From Hoeflea sp. BAL378 (lineage in GTDB: Bacteria; Pseudomonadota; Alphaproteobacteria; Rhizobiales; Rhizobiaceae), in assembly GCF_000759435.1 (NCBI RefSeq), contig NZ_JRJG01000080.1, positions 1 to 64,000 on the forward strand: a stretch of DNA of 64,000 nucleotides, given 5' to 3'. Every line of letters starts with the position of its first letter. The first letter of the stretch is position 1. This document shows, in pieces, positions 1-8,691 of the stretch. The notes beneath the pieces are model-generated. The model ran no database searches and was not told the origin of the DNA. It was given only the letters and a program-made list of their open reading frames with translations. A program made the translations under genes and the position numbers.

Positions 1-213
1 CTCGACGGGGTGTTCATCCGGCCCCGAGCCAGCGAGTGGGACCTTGCCGCCGCGGACACGATGCTGGCCGAAACCGGGCATATCCTTGTCGACAGGGCAG
101 GTGCGCCCATGGTCTACAACGATCCCGATCCCTCGCGCGGGCTTCTGCTGGCGGCTTCGCGCGAGCAGGCGCCGGGATTGCTGGCGCTGTTGCAGCCGGT
201 CGACGGGCATTGA
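1..213 (+). CDS. Inositol monophosphatase family protein (3' end only)
   Basis: This is the C-terminal ~70 residues of a gene that begins left of the window; the frame is open from base 1. The motif WDLAAAD followed by an ETGHILVD stretch and a YN...GLLLAAS tail is the conserved end of the inositol monophosphatase / CysQ-type bisphosphate nucleotidase superfamily, where the Asp of WDxAAAD binds a catalytic metal. The family hydrolyses phosphate monoesters such as inositol-1-phosphate or 3'(2'),5'-bisphosphates in the cytoplasm. With the metal- and substrate-specific N-terminal part missing, the substrate cannot be chosen. It lies 66 bases upstream of the DUF4170 gene on the same strand, at the head of a lipid A gene block. 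Confidence 0.8.
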   Translation, partial: LDGVFIRPRASEWDLAAADTMLAETGHILVDRAGAPMVYNDPDPSRGLLLAASREQAPGLLALLQPVDGH

Positions 214-279
214 CCTTTCATTGGAATTGCCGCAAACCGCGCTTGGATTGGCGGCACCGTTTATTCGTGGAGCGACACC

Positions 280-528
280 ATGGCCGATGGCGATAAGAAG
301 CAACTTTTACACCTCGTGTTTGGCGGCGAGCTCAAGAGCCTGACCGCGATGGATTTCCGCGATCTCGATGCGCTCGACATCGTCGGCATCTTCCCCGACT
401 ATGCATCGGCCCACCAGGCATGGAAGTCCAAGGCGCAGATGACCGTGGACAATGCCCATATGCGCTATTTCATCGTTCATCTGCACCGGATGCTTGATCC
501 GCACAACGACAGCAAAACCGCGTCTTAA
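280..528 (+). CDS. DUF4170 domain-containing protein
   Basis: An 82-residue protein with no signal peptide or membrane segment. Its pattern (LLHLVFGGEL...DFRDLDALDIVGIFPDYASAHQAWKSKAQ...VDNAHMRYFIVHLHRMLDP) fits DUF4170, a small soluble alphaproteobacterial family of unknown function usually found just upstream of lipid A and Kdo genes, as here. A GGAG lies 7 bases before the ATG. It is probably co-transcribed with the acyltransferase that begins 20 bases downstream. The family call comes from remembered sequence pattern and gene neighbourhood; the function is unknown. Confidence 0.8.
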   Translation: MADGDKKQLLHLVFGGELKSLTAMDFRDLDALDIVGIFPDYASAHQAWKSKAQMTVDNAHMRYFIVHLHRMLDPHNDSKTAS

Positions 529-547
529 GACCCGGACGAAAGACAAG

Positions 548-1315
548 ATGACCCAACCGGACGCCGAACACGCGCCAAGGCCCCAAAGGCTTAGCGACAA
601 GATGAGCCGGCGCCGTCTGGGCAAGAGACTGTTGCAGTCCGAATCGGTGCAGCGCGTGGGCTCGCTGCTGATCCACTGGATGCTGGGCGCGATCTGGCGC
701 ACCAACCGCGACAACGGCACATCCAGCGACTGGGAGACCCTGATCGATCAGGAATGGCCGGCGATCTTCACGCTGTGGCATGGCCAGCACCTGCTCATTC
801 CCTATGGCGGGCCGCGCAACCGCAAGTTCGTCACCTTGGTCTCGCGCAGCACCGATGCGGAGATCAACGCCCGCGTGATCGAACGGGCAGGCTATGAGGT
901 GATTCGCGGCTCGGGCGGGCGCGAGGCCGTGATGGTGGCGGGCAAGGGCGGCGTCAGGGCGCTGATTGCCATGCGCGATGCATTGAAGCGCGGCGTCAGC
1001 GTCGTCATGATCGCCGATATTTCGAAGGGCGAGGCCCGCCAGGCGGGCGAGGGCGTCGTCACCCTGGCGCGGATCTCCGGCCGCCCGGTCATTCCGGTGG
1101 CGCTGGCCACCAGCCGCCGCATCGTGCTCGAGAAGACCTGGGACAAGACCACCATCAACCTGCCCTTCGGCGTCCGCAGCGCCCGGCTTGCGCCGGCCAT
1201 CTATGTCTCGCCCAAGGCGGACAAGGAGGAGATGGCCGCGGCGCGAGCAAGGGTGACCGCCGAACTCAATCGCGTCACCGAAGAAGCGTTGCGCGCTGTC
1301 GAGACGCGCAAATGA
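548..1315 (+). CDS. Lysophospholipid acyltransferase family protein (DUF374)
   Basis: A 255-residue protein of the DUF374 / LPLAT group. The segment PAIFTLWHGQHLLIP near residues 70-85 holds the HGQ variant of the HX4D acyltransferase region, followed by VSRSTDAEINARVIERAGYEVIRGSGG and GVSVVMIADISKGEARQAGEGVVTLARISGRPVIPVA. Such proteins are thought to move acyl chains onto lipid A or phospholipid precursors at the inner membrane; the substrate here is not known. The ATG at 548 was chosen because an in-frame open stretch further upstream would overlap DUF4170. Its stop overlaps the waaA start by 4 bases (ATGA), implying translational coupling in a lipid A operon. Confidence 0.85.
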   Translation: MTQPDAEHAPRPQRLSDKMSRRRLGKRLLQSESVQRVGSLLIHWMLGAIWRTNRDNGTSSDWETLIDQEWPAIFTLWHGQHLLIPYGGPRNRKFVTLVSRSTDAEINARVIERAGYEVIRGSGGREAVMVAGKGGVRALIAMRDALKRGVSVVMIADISKGEARQAGEGVVTLARISGRPVIPVALATSRRIVLEKTWDKTTINLPFGVRSARLAPAIYVSPKADKEEMAAARARVTAELNRVTEEALRAVETRK

Positions 1316-2655
1316 GCCGCGGCTGGGCACGCTGGGCGCTTGTCGGGTACCGCTGGTTCGGCGCCGGGCTCTATCCCTTGCTCGGACCGTATCTCGCGAT
1401 CCGCGCAGCCAAGGGCAAGGAAGAGCGCTCCCGCCGCAACGAGCGCTACGGCCGCTCCAACATCGAGCGTCCCGATGGTCCCATGGTCTGGTTCCACGCC
1501 GCCAGCGTCGGCGAAACCACGGCGGTCGTTCCGCTGATCCGGGAAGTCCGGCGCCGCGGCATCTCGGTGGTGCTGACCACCGGCACGGTCACCTCGGCCG
1601 GCGTGGCGCGCGAACGGCTCGGCGACAATGTCATCCACCAATATGTGCCGCTGGATCTCAAGCCTGCGGTTTCTCGCTTTCTCGATCACTGGAAGCCCGA
1701 CCTGGCGATCATCGCCGAATCCGAAATCTGGCCGATGACCATCCTTGAGCTCGGCGCCCGGCGGACGCCGCAGGTGCTGGTCAACGGACGGCTGTCGGAC
1801 CGCTCCTTTGCCCGCTGGAGCAAGCGCCCGAGCCTCGCCGACGCATTGTTCGAAAATCTCTCGCACGTGATCGCCCAGTCCGATCTCGACGCGGAACGGT
1901 TCCTGGCGCTGGGCGCGCGGCCGGTCTCGGTGTCGGGCAACCTCAAGGTGGACACCTCCGCGCCGCCCTGGGACGAGGAGGAACTGGTCAAGCTGCAGAT
2001 CCAGGTCGGCAACCGCCCGACCTGGGCGGCGATTTCCACCTTCGAGGGCGAGGACGAGATCGCCGCGGCCGTCCATCGCGCGCTCAAGCCGCGCCACAAG
2101 CAACTGACCATTCTGGTGCCGAGGCACCCCGATCGCGCCGACGCCATCGAGGCGATGCTGACGGAGAGGGGTCTGACGGTGGCGCGGCGGTCGCGCGGCG
2201 ACCGGATCGAGCCGTCGACCGACATCTATCTCGGCGACACGATCGGCGAGATGGGGCTCTACCTCAACCTCACCCGGATCGCCTTCGTCGGCAAGTCGCT
2301 CAAGGGCGGCGGCGGGCAGAACCCGCTGGAGCCGGCCATGCTGGGCTGCGCGGTGCTGTCGGGCAGCAATGTCGAGAACTTCCGCGAAAGCTACGCCAAG
2401 CTGCTCAAGAACGGCGGCGCCCGCTTCGTCCGCGACGGCGAGATGCTGGCCAAGGGCGTGCATTACCTCCTGTCCAATCCGCAAGCGTGCCAGGCCATGG
2501 CGGAGGGCGGCGAGAAGACCCTGCGCGACATGCGCGGCGCGCTCAAATCCACCATTCGCGCGCTCGAGCCCTACATCAACCCATTGACCGTGAAGGCCCG
2601 GCTGCTGCCGCGCGAGAACGAGAATACGGAGAACCGGGCAGGCGGCCAATGGTGA
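1312..2655 (+). CDS. waaA: 3-deoxy-D-manno-octulosonic acid (Kdo) transferase
   Basis: A 447-residue GT-B glycosyltransferase that adds Kdo from CMP-Kdo to the lipid A precursor at the cytoplasmic face of the inner membrane. Hallmarks are the N-terminal segment ERYGR...GPMVWFHAASVGE with the conserved catalytic-base Glu in SVGE, the central RLSDRSFARW and the VSGNLKVD segment, and a C-terminal GGGGQNPLEPAMLGCAVLSG donor-site motif. Length is typical (about 425-450). It overlaps the acyltransferase by 4 bases and lpxK by 7, so these genes form one tight operon. Whether it adds one or two Kdo residues cannot be read from sequence. Confidence 0.96.
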   Translation: MSRGWARWALVGYRWFGAGLYPLLGPYLAIRAAKGKEERSRRNERYGRSNIERPDGPMVWFHAASVGETTAVVPLIREVRRRGISVVLTTGTVTSAGVARERLGDNVIHQYVPLDLKPAVSRFLDHWKPDLAIIAESEIWPMTILELGARRTPQVLVNGRLSDRSFARWSKRPSLADALFENLSHVIAQSDLDAERFLALGARPVSVSGNLKVDTSAPPWDEEELVKLQIQVGNRPTWAAISTFEGEDEIAAAVHRALKPRHKQLTILVPRHPDRADAIEAMLTERGLTVARRSRGDRIEPSTDIYLGDTIGEMGLYLNLTRIAFVGKSLKGGGGQNPLEPAMLGCAVLSGSNVENFRESYAKLLKNGGARFVRDGEMLAKGVHYLLSNPQACQAMAEGGEKTLRDMRGALKSTIRALEPYINPLTVKARLLPRENENTENRAGGQW

Positions 2656-3677
2656 GCGAAGCGCCGCCGTTCTGGTGGCAGTCCGCAGGCGTCCAGTCCG
2701 CATTGTTGTCTCCCTTCGCCTGGGTCTATGGCCGGGTGGCCCGGCGCATCCTCGACAAGCGCGTGCGCAAGGCGATGCCGGTGCCGGTGATCTGCGTCGG
2801 CAATTTCACCGTCGGCGGCTCCGGCAAGACCCCGACCGCGCTCGCGCTGGGCCAGGCCGCGATCGCGCTGGGGTTCAAGCCCGGATATCTCTCGCGCGGC
2901 TATGGCGGCGGCGTGCGCCATGCGACCGTCGTTGATCCCGTAAGGGACACCGCGCGCCTGGTGGGCGATGAGCCGATGCTCCTGGCGGCGCGGGCGTTGA
3001 CCGTGGTGTCGGCCAACCGCGTCGAAGGCGCGGAGCTATTGCTGCGCGAGGGCGCCGACCTCATCATCATGGATGACGGCTTCCAGAGCGCGCGGCTGGT
3101 GTTCGATCAGGCCCTGCTGGTGGTCGACGCGCGGCGCGGCATCGGCAATGGCTCCGTGTTTCCCGCCGGTCCCGTGCGGGCGCCGGTGATCGACCAGGTG
3201 CGGCACGCCGATGCCCTGATCGTCGTGGGCGACGGCGACGGCGCCGACCCGATGATAAGGCTGGCGGCGCGCGCCGCCAAGCCGATCCATCTGGCCCGCG
3301 TCCATCCCCGCAACGCCGCCCGGTTCAAGGACCGCAACTGCCTGGCCTTCGCCGCCATCGGTGATCCGGAGAAGTTCTTCGCGACGCTGGAAGACGCCGG
3401 CGTCCGGCTGGCGCAACGCCGCGGCTTTCCCGATCATCACCATTTCACCGATGACGAGATCGAGGACCTGCTGGCGCAGTCCGAACTCTACGGCCTCGAT
3501 CTGATCACCACGTCCAAGGACCATGTCCGCCTGCTCTCCGGCCACGGCCGGGCGCTGGAGCTGGCGGGGAAAGCCGCGGTGCTGGAGATCGATCTGGCCT
3601 TCGACAGCCCGCATGTTCCCGCCGCGATCATCGCCGCAGCGGTCGCCGCCTTCAAGCGGCGCCACACGGCGTCCTGA
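2649..3677 (+). CDS. lpxK: Tetraacyldisaccharide 4'-kinase
   Basis: A 342-residue inner-membrane kinase that phosphorylates the 4' position of tetraacyldisaccharide-1-phosphate, the step that makes lipid IVA. The Walker A variant VGNFTVGGSGKTPT lies near residues 52-65, followed by SRGYGGG, VGDEPMLLA and IIMDDGFQ motifs typical of LpxK; KDHVRL near the C-terminus is also conserved. The ATG at 2649 overlaps the waaA stop (ATGGTGA) and gives a normal N-terminus (APPFWW...), whereas an earlier in-frame start would lie well inside waaA. It is the last gene of this lipid A operon in the window. Confidence 0.96.
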   Translation: MVSEAPPFWWQSAGVQSALLSPFAWVYGRVARRILDKRVRKAMPVPVICVGNFTVGGSGKTPTALALGQAAIALGFKPGYLSRGYGGGVRHATVVDPVRDTARLVGDEPMLLAARALTVVSANRVEGAELLLREGADLIIMDDGFQSARLVFDQALLVVDARRGIGNGSVFPAGPVRAPVIDQVRHADALIVVGDGDGADPMIRLAARAAKPIHLARVHPRNAARFKDRNCLAFAAIGDPEKFFATLEDAGVRLAQRRGFPDHHHFTDDEIEDLLAQSELYGLDLITTSKDHVRLLSGHGRALELAGKAAVLEIDLAFDSPHVPAAIIAAAVAAFKRRHTAS

Positions 3678-3872
3678 ACCCGGGTCCTTCTGCAAAGGTC
3701 TGTGTGACGGCGCGCTTGAATGTTCGATGACGAACCATCGGCAAAATCCGCCTGAATGCTGTCCAATACGCTGTAATTAAAGGCATTGTCGGCCCCTGCC
3801 GGCTGAGATATCGTGATGAGCCAGAACCATATGGTGAAGGCAGGGGAGGCTTGCTCCCACGGGTTTCATCTC

Positions 3873-4244
3873 ATGAATTCGAAGGTTATTTTAGTGACGG
3901 CCGGCATTCTTGCCTCGCTGGTAGCATCGGCTGGTGCGCAGACGGTAGGAGACTGGGTGCTCGGCAAATACCAGGGCGGCGCCTACTGGTTTCCCGGCGT
4001 GATTGAAAGCATCGCAAAGGGAACCGTGACCATCCGTTACGACGACGGCGAACGCGAAACCCTCGGCAAGCGGGCCGTCCGCCCCTATGACTGGATGATC
4101 GGCATGACGGTGGAATGCGATTTCAAGGGAGCCGGCGACTGGTATTCCGCAAAGATCACCTCCCTGGCGGGCGAGAAGATCGGCGTTGTCTATGACGACG
4201 GGTCCAAGGAAAAGACCAAGACCGGCCGCTGCCGGTCGAGCTGA
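3873..4244 (+). CDS. Secreted protein with two Tudor/agenet-like repeats
   Basis: A predicted 123-residue exported protein. The start at 3873 puts a signal peptide at the N-terminus (MNSKVILVTAGILASLVASAGA, cleavage probably after AGA); earlier in-frame ATGs at 3813, 3816 and 3831 would bury it. The mature part holds two related ~45-residue units. Each contains an aromatic-rich strand (AYWFPGVIESI; DWYSAKITSL) and then IRYDDGERE or VVYDDGSKE. This W/Y...V/I...YDDG spacing resembles Tudor/agenet beta-barrels, which in eukaryotes bind methylated ligands. A strong terminator follows. It stands alone between lpxK and DUF2093; its function is unknown and the fold is inferred. Confidence 0.7.
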   Translation: MNSKVILVTAGILASLVASAGAQTVGDWVLGKYQGGAYWFPGVIESIAKGTVTIRYDDGERETLGKRAVRPYDWMIGMTVECDFKGAGDWYSAKITSLAGEKIGVVYDDGSKEKTKTGRCRSS

Positions 4245-4315
4245 CGGATCGGTCGTCCCATCGACCGACTGTCCGGATCCCGCAGGCGCGCGCCGCCTGC
4301 ATCAAATCAAGAGAG

Positions 4316-4337
4316 GCCCGCTTCGGCGGGCTTTTTT
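4316..4337 (+). terminator. Rho-independent terminator
   Basis: A perfect 6-bp stem GCCCGC/GCGGGC (4316-4321 with 4326-4331) closed by a TTCG tetraloop and followed by six T. It lies 72 bases after the stop of the Tudor-like gene and points along the plus strand; it also separates it from the convergent DUF2093 gene. Confidence 0.9.
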
Positions 4338-4391
4338 CATGGGCGATCCCGGGGACGTCGTCGCAGGGCGGATGGCGGGTCTTGCCGAGGA

Positions 4392-4616
4392 CTACTTGTC
4401 CGGCAGGGTGCCGGCGCGCTGCTCGGCGGTCACCGAAGCCTTGATGTCGACATAGGGTTCCTGCCGAGCCACGCTCCAGTATTTGAGCTCCTCGATCGGG
4501 ATGATCTCGCCGGTGACCGCGCAGACGACATGGTTTCCCGGCATCAGGATCTGGAAGTCCCCGTCGAGGTAGCGGATCTTGGCCGGTCGCGCGCCGGGGC
4601 CCTCAAAGCGATTCAT
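4392..4616 (-). CDS. DUF2093 domain-containing protein
   Basis: A 74-residue soluble protein starting MNRFEGPGARPAKIRYLDGD, with FQILMPGNHVVCAVTGEIIPIEELKYWSVARQEPY. This is the signature of DUF2093, a short alphaproteobacterial family of unknown function. The single Cys in the VVCAVTG segment and the YWSVARQE motif are the family's most conserved parts. The ATG at 4616 was preferred over a start 49 residues upstream because family members begin at MNRFE. It lies 100 bases downstream of mutL on the same strand, and a joint transcript is possible. No function can be stated. Confidence 0.85.
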   Translation of the reverse strand: MNRFEGPGARPAKIRYLDGDFQILMPGNHVVCAVTGEIIPIEELKYWSVARQEPYVDIKASVTAEQRAGTLPDK

Positions 4617-4716
4617 GTCGACCTGTTCCCGTTTGCAAGAGTGTTGTATGCCGCCTCGCCGCCCAAAATGCAAGATTCCGCGCGGGCCACGGCCGCACGC
4701 CATCGGCTGGTTCCTG

Positions 4717-6558
4717 TCACCGTCGCGAAAACAGCTTCTCGATGTCGGTGAGCTTGAGTTCAATATAGGTCGGACGGCCGTGATTGCATTGCCCCGACCC
4801 CGGCGTGCGCTCCATTTCGCGCAGCAACGCGTTCATTTCCTCGGGCACCATCCGCCGTCCCGACCGCACAGAGCCGTGGCAGGCCATGGTCGAGGCCACG
4901 GCCTCCAGCCGGTCGCTGAGGCGTGCGGCGCTGTCCCATTCGGCGATCTCGTCGGCGAGATCGCGCACCAGGCCGGTCACGTCGGTCTCGCCCAGCATGG
5001 ACGGCGTTTCCCTGACCGCGATCGCGCCGGGGCCGAACCGCTCGAGCACCAGGCCGAACTCGGCCAGGTCCGCCGCCCGTTCGGCCAGCCGTTCGCAATC
5101 TTCCTCCGGCAGGTCGATGATCTCCGGCAGCAGCAGGATCTGCGAGGGCACCCGCCCGGCGCGCAGCGCCGTCTTCAGCCTCTCGAACACCAGCCGTTCA
5201 TGGGCCGCGTGCTGGTCGACGATCACCAGCCCGTCCCGGGTCTGGGCGAGAATGTAGTTCTCGTGGATCTGCGTTCGCGCCGCCCCGAGCGGATGCGTTT
5301 CGTCGGAGGGATCGGCATCAATTGCCCCTATTCGTGCCGAGGGCATAACCGCGCCGGCGATCTCCGGCTGCACGGATTCGGAGAAGCCTGACCTCGAAAA
5401 GCTCAACGGGCGGGAGGGCGACTGCGCGGCCTGCCAGGCGCCGCGCTGACCGGGTCCCGGCACCGCGCCGAACGGCCCCCGCTGGGCAATGCCGGTGGGG
5501 ACGACCTCGTTGAACCCCCCGGGCGCCCTGAAGGCGCCGGCGAGGCCGATGCTGGCCGAGGGCGAGGCACGGTCGCCGCCCTCGGTCAGCGCCTGGCGGA
5601 TGGCGCCGACGATCAGGCCCCGGACCAGTCCCGGATCCCGGAACCGGACATCGGCTTTCGCCGGATGCACATTGACGTCGACCAGCGCCGGATCGAGCGT
5701 GATCCACAGGACCGCCACCGGATAGCGGCCGCGCGGCAGGGTGTCGGAATAGGCGGCGCGGATGGCCGACAGGATCTGCTTGTCCTGCACCGGCCGGCCA
5801 TTGACGAAGGCGTATTGCGCCAGCGAATTGGCCTTGTTCCAGGTGGGCAGCCCGACATGGCCGGCAAGGCCCACATCCTCCCGCATCGCGTCGAGGGCGA
5901 TCGTGTTGGCGGCGAACTCGTCGCCCAGCACCTGGGCGATCCGCGCCAGCCTGTCCTCGCCGGTCGCCGGCAGGTCGAGCGTCGAGCGGTCCGGCCCCGA
6001 CAGCGTGAACCGGACCGACGGGAAGGCGATGGCGATGCGCTTCACCACCTCGGTGATCGCCGCGGTTTCCGCGCGGTCGGATTTGAGGAACTTGAGCCGC
6101 GCCGGGGTGGCGAAGAACAGGTCGCGCACCTCGACCGTGGTCCCCTGGTTGGCGGCGGCCGGCCTGAGCGGCGTCGGCACGCCGCCGGCCAGCGCCACCT
6201 CGTTGGCGTGCGGCGCGTCCTTGGGGCGCGACCTGAGCGTCAGCCGCGCCACGGAGCCGATCGAGGGCAGGGCCTCGCCGCGAAACCCCAGCGTCCGGAT
6301 GTCGTCGAGCCGCTGGTCGAGCTTGGAGGTGCAGTGGCGGCGCACGGCGAGCGCCAGGTCCTCGGCGTCCATGCCGGCGCCGTCGTCGATCACCCGCACC
6401 AGCGCCTTGCCGCCCGCCGCGGTGGCGATCTCGATTCGCCGCGCGCCGGCGTCGATGGCGTTCTCGACCAGTTCCTTGACGACGCTCGCCGGCCGCTCGA
6501 TGACTTCACCGGCGGCAATCTGGTTGATCAGGGTCTCGGGCAGTTGGTGGATGCGCAT
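4717..6558 (-). CDS. mutL: DNA mismatch repair endonuclease MutL
   Basis: A 613-residue MutL. The N-terminal GHKL ATPase has NAIDAGA, DGAGMD and GFRGEAL motifs. A Pro/Gly-rich linker covers about residues 330-400, then comes the C-terminal dimerisation/endonuclease domain. The endonuclease motif DQHA(X)2E(X)4E is intact ([12 protein letters not shown], from about residue 448), with supporting [10 protein letters not shown] (about 559-568) and CNHGRP (about 591-596) motifs. It is therefore predicted to nick DNA itself, as in bacteria without MutH, after recruitment by MutS. It is divergent from the PAS/receiver gene. Length and all key motifs are normal. Confidence 0.97.
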   Translation of the reverse strand: MRIHQLPETLINQIAAGEVIERPASVVKELVENAIDAGARRIEIATAAGGKALVRVIDDGAGMDAEDLALAVRRHCTSKLDQRLDDIRTLGFRGEALPSIGSVARLTLRSRPKDAPHANEVALAGGVPTPLRPAAANQGTTVEVRDLFFATPARLKFLKSDRAETAAITEVVKRIAIAFPSVRFTLSGPDRSTLDLPATGEDRLARIAQVLGDEFAANTIALDAMREDVGLAGHVGLPTWNKANSLAQYAFVNGRPVQDKQILSAIRAAYSDTLPRGRYPVAVLWITLDPALVDVNVHPAKADVRFRDPGLVRGLIVGAIRQALTEGGDRASPSASIGLAGAFRAPGGFNEVVPTGIAQRGPFGAVPGPGQRGAWQAAQSPSRPLSFSRSGFSESVQPEIAGAVMPSARIGAIDADPSDETHPLGAARTQIHENYILAQTRDGLVIVDQHAAHERLVFERLKTALRAGRVPSQILLLPEIIDLPEEDCERLAERAADLAEFGLVLERFGPGAIAVRETPSMLGETDVTGLVRDLADEIAEWDSAARLSDRLEAVASTMACHGSVRSGRRMVPEEMNALLREMERTPGSGQCNHGRPTYIELKLTDIEKLFSRR

Positions 6559-6874
6559 GCCGCCATGTTGGCGGATTCGGACCCGAGCGCAATGATTTGC
6601 TGTTCTTTGACGTGGATAAATCGGCAGGACCGGGGCCTGCCGCCGGCAGCGCGGCCACGACGCCGCGTCCTGAGGCGACGGTCGGCGCGCGACGCCTCGT
6701 GGTTAATCGTGGCTTAATACTCCTGTGGGATAATCTGCCCATTGCCTTCCGACTGCGTATCCCGAGGCGCCTTTGTCCGGGCGCCGGCCGGGATTGGTGA
6801 TGACATTGCAAGACCGGCGCATGCGCGCCAACCGGAGGACCGGCCATCTGTTCCGGAATCGGATTTGAAATAAA
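6559..6874. other. 316-bp divergent intergenic region
   Basis: Lies between the divergent mutL and PAS/receiver genes. It contains a CtrA-type box and a candidate -10 element (listed separately). Otherwise it is GC-rich with short hairpins such as the stretch near 6765-6800, and I see no convincing open frame with a ribosome binding site. Confidence 0.6.
6703..6734 (+). promoter_or_regulatory. CtrA-type box (TTAA-N7-TTAA) and candidate -10
   Basis: TTAATCGTGGCTTAA at 6703-6717 matches the full CtrA recognition rule TTAA-N7-TTAA, and GATAAT at 6729-6734 is a good -10 hexamer. It lies about 140 bases upstream of the PAS/receiver gene. CtrA is the alphaproteobacterial cell-cycle and motility response regulator. 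Binding is inferred from the match only, and the long leader weakens the link. Confidence 0.5.
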
Positions 6875-8617
6875 ATGATTTTGAGCGACACCGAGACCCA
6901 CAGGAATTGCTGCGAAGCCAGGACCATCGAGGGACTGGCCTCGGCCCTCGACATCGCCATCATGATCTATGATCGCAACGACACCCTGATCGCCGTCAGC
7001 CCCCAGTTTCTGAGCTTTTTCAACATTTCCCCCGACATCCTCGTGCCCGGCGCCCGGCTGCGCGATCTCCTGAACGCCACCTATGACGCCGGCGCGCGGG
7101 TGCTGGGTTCCCTGAACGGGCAGGCGCGCTCCATCTCGCGCGAGGACTGGGTCGCCGAGCGCATCGCCATTCACTGGCGCGAACGCTACGAGAGCGTCGA
7201 GCAGCTCGCCGACGGCCGCTGGATCCGCCAGTGCAAGCGGAGACTGCCCGACGGTGTCCTGATCGCGACGATCCAGGATGTGTCCGAGCAGAAGCGCAGG
7301 GATGCGGAGCTGTCGAGGATCCGCCAGCAGGCCGAACTTGCGCAGCACATTCTCGACAATCTGGTCACGCCGGTCATCGTCAAGGATAGCGAGCTTCGCT
7401 ACGTCATCGTCAACGACGCGTTCTGCAGGATACCGGGCTTACAGCGCAAGCAGATGCTCGGGCGGACCGCCAGGGAGCTGGTCGAGCCGGATCTGGCCGC
7501 GCGGTTCGAACAAGTCGAACGGCGTGTGCTGGAAACCGGGGAGCCGTTCGACGCGATCGAGGATATCTTCCGGGCCGACGGTACCGTGATGCACGCCATC
7601 ACCCATGCGCGGAGGTCCGGCACGCCGGGAAACTACTACGTGACCGTCTCGTTCGACGATGTCAGCGCCCTAGCCGACATCGCCGACTACAATCCCGAAC
7701 TCACCTCCCGATATGGCGTGGATCCGACGGCGACGGGCAGCGCGGCTGCAACGGCGGAAACGGCCGCATCGCCCTCCGGACCGCCCGACCGCATCCTGAT
7801 CCTCGACCAGGACCAGGAGCGTTCGGCGATCCGGGTCGCCGAGCTGACAAAGCAGGGCGTGGACGCCGTCGCCATCGCCAGCGCCGACGAGGTCGTGGCC
7901 TTTCTCGAAGCGCTGAAGGCAATGGGGCTCACGATCGGCAGGATTGAAATCACCCCGGACATGGCCGGACGGCTGGCCAAAGTCGCGCCGGCCTTGCATC
8001 ACGCCGCGCTCCGACAGGCGATCGAGGGTTGCCTGGCGATGGAGGCCCCATCGAAGGCCCGGTCCGGTGCGGTTGCAGCGACGGTCCGCCAGGAGTTGCC
8101 AAGCGTCGATACGGCGAAAGCTGGGGCCGCAGCATTGCCCGCATCGCCAGCCATATTTCCGACAGCCGCCGACGCGCCGGATCAGGGCAACGGCGCCGGC
8201 TCCAGGCACGACCGGATCCGGGTGCTCGTCGCCGAGGACAACGACGTCAACCAGATCGTCTTCGAACAGATCCTCGAAGGGATCGGCGTGGATTTCCGCA
8301 TTGTCTCCAATGGTCAGGAAGCCGTTGCCGCCTGGCGCTCAGCGGTGCCCGACCTTATCCTGATGGACGTCTCCATGCCGGTGATGAACGGGCTGCAGGC
8401 CGCCCAGGCCATTCGCGACGCCGAGCTCGCCGGCGCCGGCGACCTCGCGCATGTCCCGATCATCGCGGTGACCGCCCATGCCATGAGCGGTGACAGGGAA
8501 CGCTGTTTCGCGGCCGGAATGGATGATTACCTGTCGAAACCGGTGAGCCCGGAGAAGCTCGAAACCATTATCAGGAAATGGATCGATCGCCCCGGCAGAC
8601 TGTTGGCGACCGGATAA
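6875..8617 (+). CDS. PAS-PAS-pseudoreceiver-receiver signalling protein without kinase domain
   Basis: A 580-residue cytoplasmic protein. An N-terminal PAS-like region (about 15-140; SALDIAIMIYDRNDTLIAVSPQF) is followed by a second PAS (about 150-270; ILDNLVTPVIVKDSELRYVIVNDAFC). A degenerate receiver-like segment comes next (about 300-390; ILILDQDQERS, no clear phospho-acceptor Asp). The C-terminal receiver (about 448-570) is complete, with the acidic pair in VAEDND, acceptor Asp in LILMDVSMP, Thr in VTAHA and Lys in YLSKPV. No H-box or HATPase motif is visible, so it cannot autophosphorylate and must take phosphate from another kinase. The next gene, a cyclic-di-GMP protein, starts 74 bases downstream. 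The ATG was chosen because PAS homology begins soon after it. Confidence 0.8.
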   Translation: MILSDTETHRNCCEARTIEGLASALDIAIMIYDRNDTLIAVSPQFLSFFNISPDILVPGARLRDLLNATYDAGARVLGSLNGQARSISREDWVAERIAIHWRERYESVEQLADGRWIRQCKRRLPDGVLIATIQDVSEQKRRDAELSRIRQQAELAQHILDNLVTPVIVKDSELRYVIVNDAFCRIPGLQRKQMLGRTARELVEPDLAARFEQVERRVLETGEPFDAIEDIFRADGTVMHAITHARRSGTPGNYYVTVSFDDVSALADIADYNPELTSRYGVDPTATGSAAATAETAASPSGPPDRILILDQDQERSAIRVAELTKQGVDAVAIASADEVVAFLEALKAMGLTIGRIEITPDMAGRLAKVAPALHHAALRQAIEGCLAMEAPSKARSGAVAATVRQELPSVDTAKAGAAALPASPAIFPTAADAPDQGNGAGSRHDRIRVLVAEDNDVNQIVFEQILEGIGVDFRIVSNGQEAVAAWRSAVPDLILMDVSMPVMNGLQAAQAIRDAELAGAGDLAHVPIIAVTAHAMSGDRERCFAAGMDDYLSKPVSPEKLETIIRKWIDRPGRLLATG

Positions 8618-8691
8618 TCCGGGGGTTGCTTGAAACGCACCGATGGTTTCTCACGGGTGCCATTATAGGACAATCTTAAGATATATCCCCC

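Noticed and set aside
1201-2703. A 500-codon minus-strand frame opposite waaA
   Set aside because: Antisense to an unmistakable waaA; the product is compositionally biased (Ala/Gly/Arg/Asp) and unlike any protein family I know.
8618-8691. Possible cyclic-di-GMP riboswitch before the GGDEF-EAL gene
   Set aside because: Only short alternative hairpins (GAAAC/GTTTC and GCACC/GGGTGC) are visible; the conserved core and pairing of known cyclic-di-GMP riboswitches are absent and the region is too short.
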